Both the position numbers and the translations under genes were made by a program. From Symbiodinium natans (lineage: Eukaryota; Sar; Dinophyceae; Suessiales; Symbiodiniaceae), in assembly GCA_905221605.1 (NCBI GenBank), contig CAJNDS010002375.1:288001-352000 (forward strand): 64,000 nt of DNA. Direction: 5' to 3'. Positions 63,772 to 64,000 of this stretch are shown here, in pieces. The notes beneath the pieces were generated by a model that was given only the letters and a program-made list of their open reading frames with translations, did not search any database and was not told the origin of the DNA. The number at the start of each line of letters is the position of its first letter. The first letter of the stretch is position 1.

Positions 63772-64000
63772 CTCCCATGGGCGAATTCTCGGAGCATTCA
63801 CAGGTTGTACTGCAGAAAAAGTGTTGCTTGGCCGGTTGCTGAAACAAGTTGGGAGATGAGGGCGGGGTCGTGGAGAGCAGTGGCTGCACAGCTAAGGCCC
63901 ATCCAATGCGGCGAGTGACGTTCACCGTGTTGTGCCCAGGCTTAAGGGCAACCTGCACACAAACACATCTTGCTGGAGTCTTGGCGTGAAGCTCAAGGTT

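Overview
The window looks like nuclear DNA of a dinoflagellate (or a very close alveolate). Three lines of evidence support this. (1) Dozens of interstitial telomere-type arrays (TTTAGGG/CCCTAAA) lie in both orientations. (2) Every gene I can support lies on the minus strand, as in dinoflagellate unidirectional gene arrays. (3) Spliced genes can be rebuilt by hand only with the dinoflagellate splice rule: donors GT, GC or GA, acceptors usually AG followed by G. No prokaryotic, viral or organellar gene set is visible. Species cannot be named from the sequence.

Layout (all genes minus strand, so gene order runs from right to left). 63.8-60.6 kb: exons of unidentified genes. 60.5-58.6 kb: a composite element with inverted ~55-bp ends, a ~90-bp-stem CCAAAA hairpin and a 1.2-kb A+T block. 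58.6-57.7 kb: coding-like frames. 56.8-55.5 kb: intact gene for an ADP-ribosyltransferase-like protein with two PBZ-like zinc-finger motifs. 53.8-51.3 kb: unidentified exons. 47.4-43.9 kb: DUF3089 alpha/beta hydrolase, seven exons recovered. 43.5-39.6 kb: two-exon choline-transporter-like (CTL/SLC44) gene. 39.4-38.7 kb: unknown intact gene. 37.2 kb: ankyrin exon. 35.4-34.1 kb: polytopic membrane protein. 30.9-26.7 kb: divergent centrin, eight exons. 20.7-19.9 kb: unknown intact ORF. 19-8.5 kb: scattered exons, several of PPR type. 2.1-0.9 kb: intact NAPE-PLD-like metallo-beta-lactamase-fold enzyme. 0.45-0.06 kb: 3' part of a membrane-protein gene.

Between genes and inside introns lie two palindromic MITE-like families (five and six copies), other foldbacks and dispersed repeats, microsatellites, and the telomere-type arrays. 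Some arrays sit exactly at functional or breakage points. In two places the first array unit supplies the GT of a 5' splice site, and one MITE copy is split by an array that continues in phase from the MITE's own TTA. This suggests telomerase-type repair of breaks, or arrays being captured as intron sequence. The genes show no common pathway; the shared themes are genome architecture and splicing.

Limits: reconstructed introns are inferred by eye from reading frame and family similarity. Exons of unrecognised genes are marked with low confidence.
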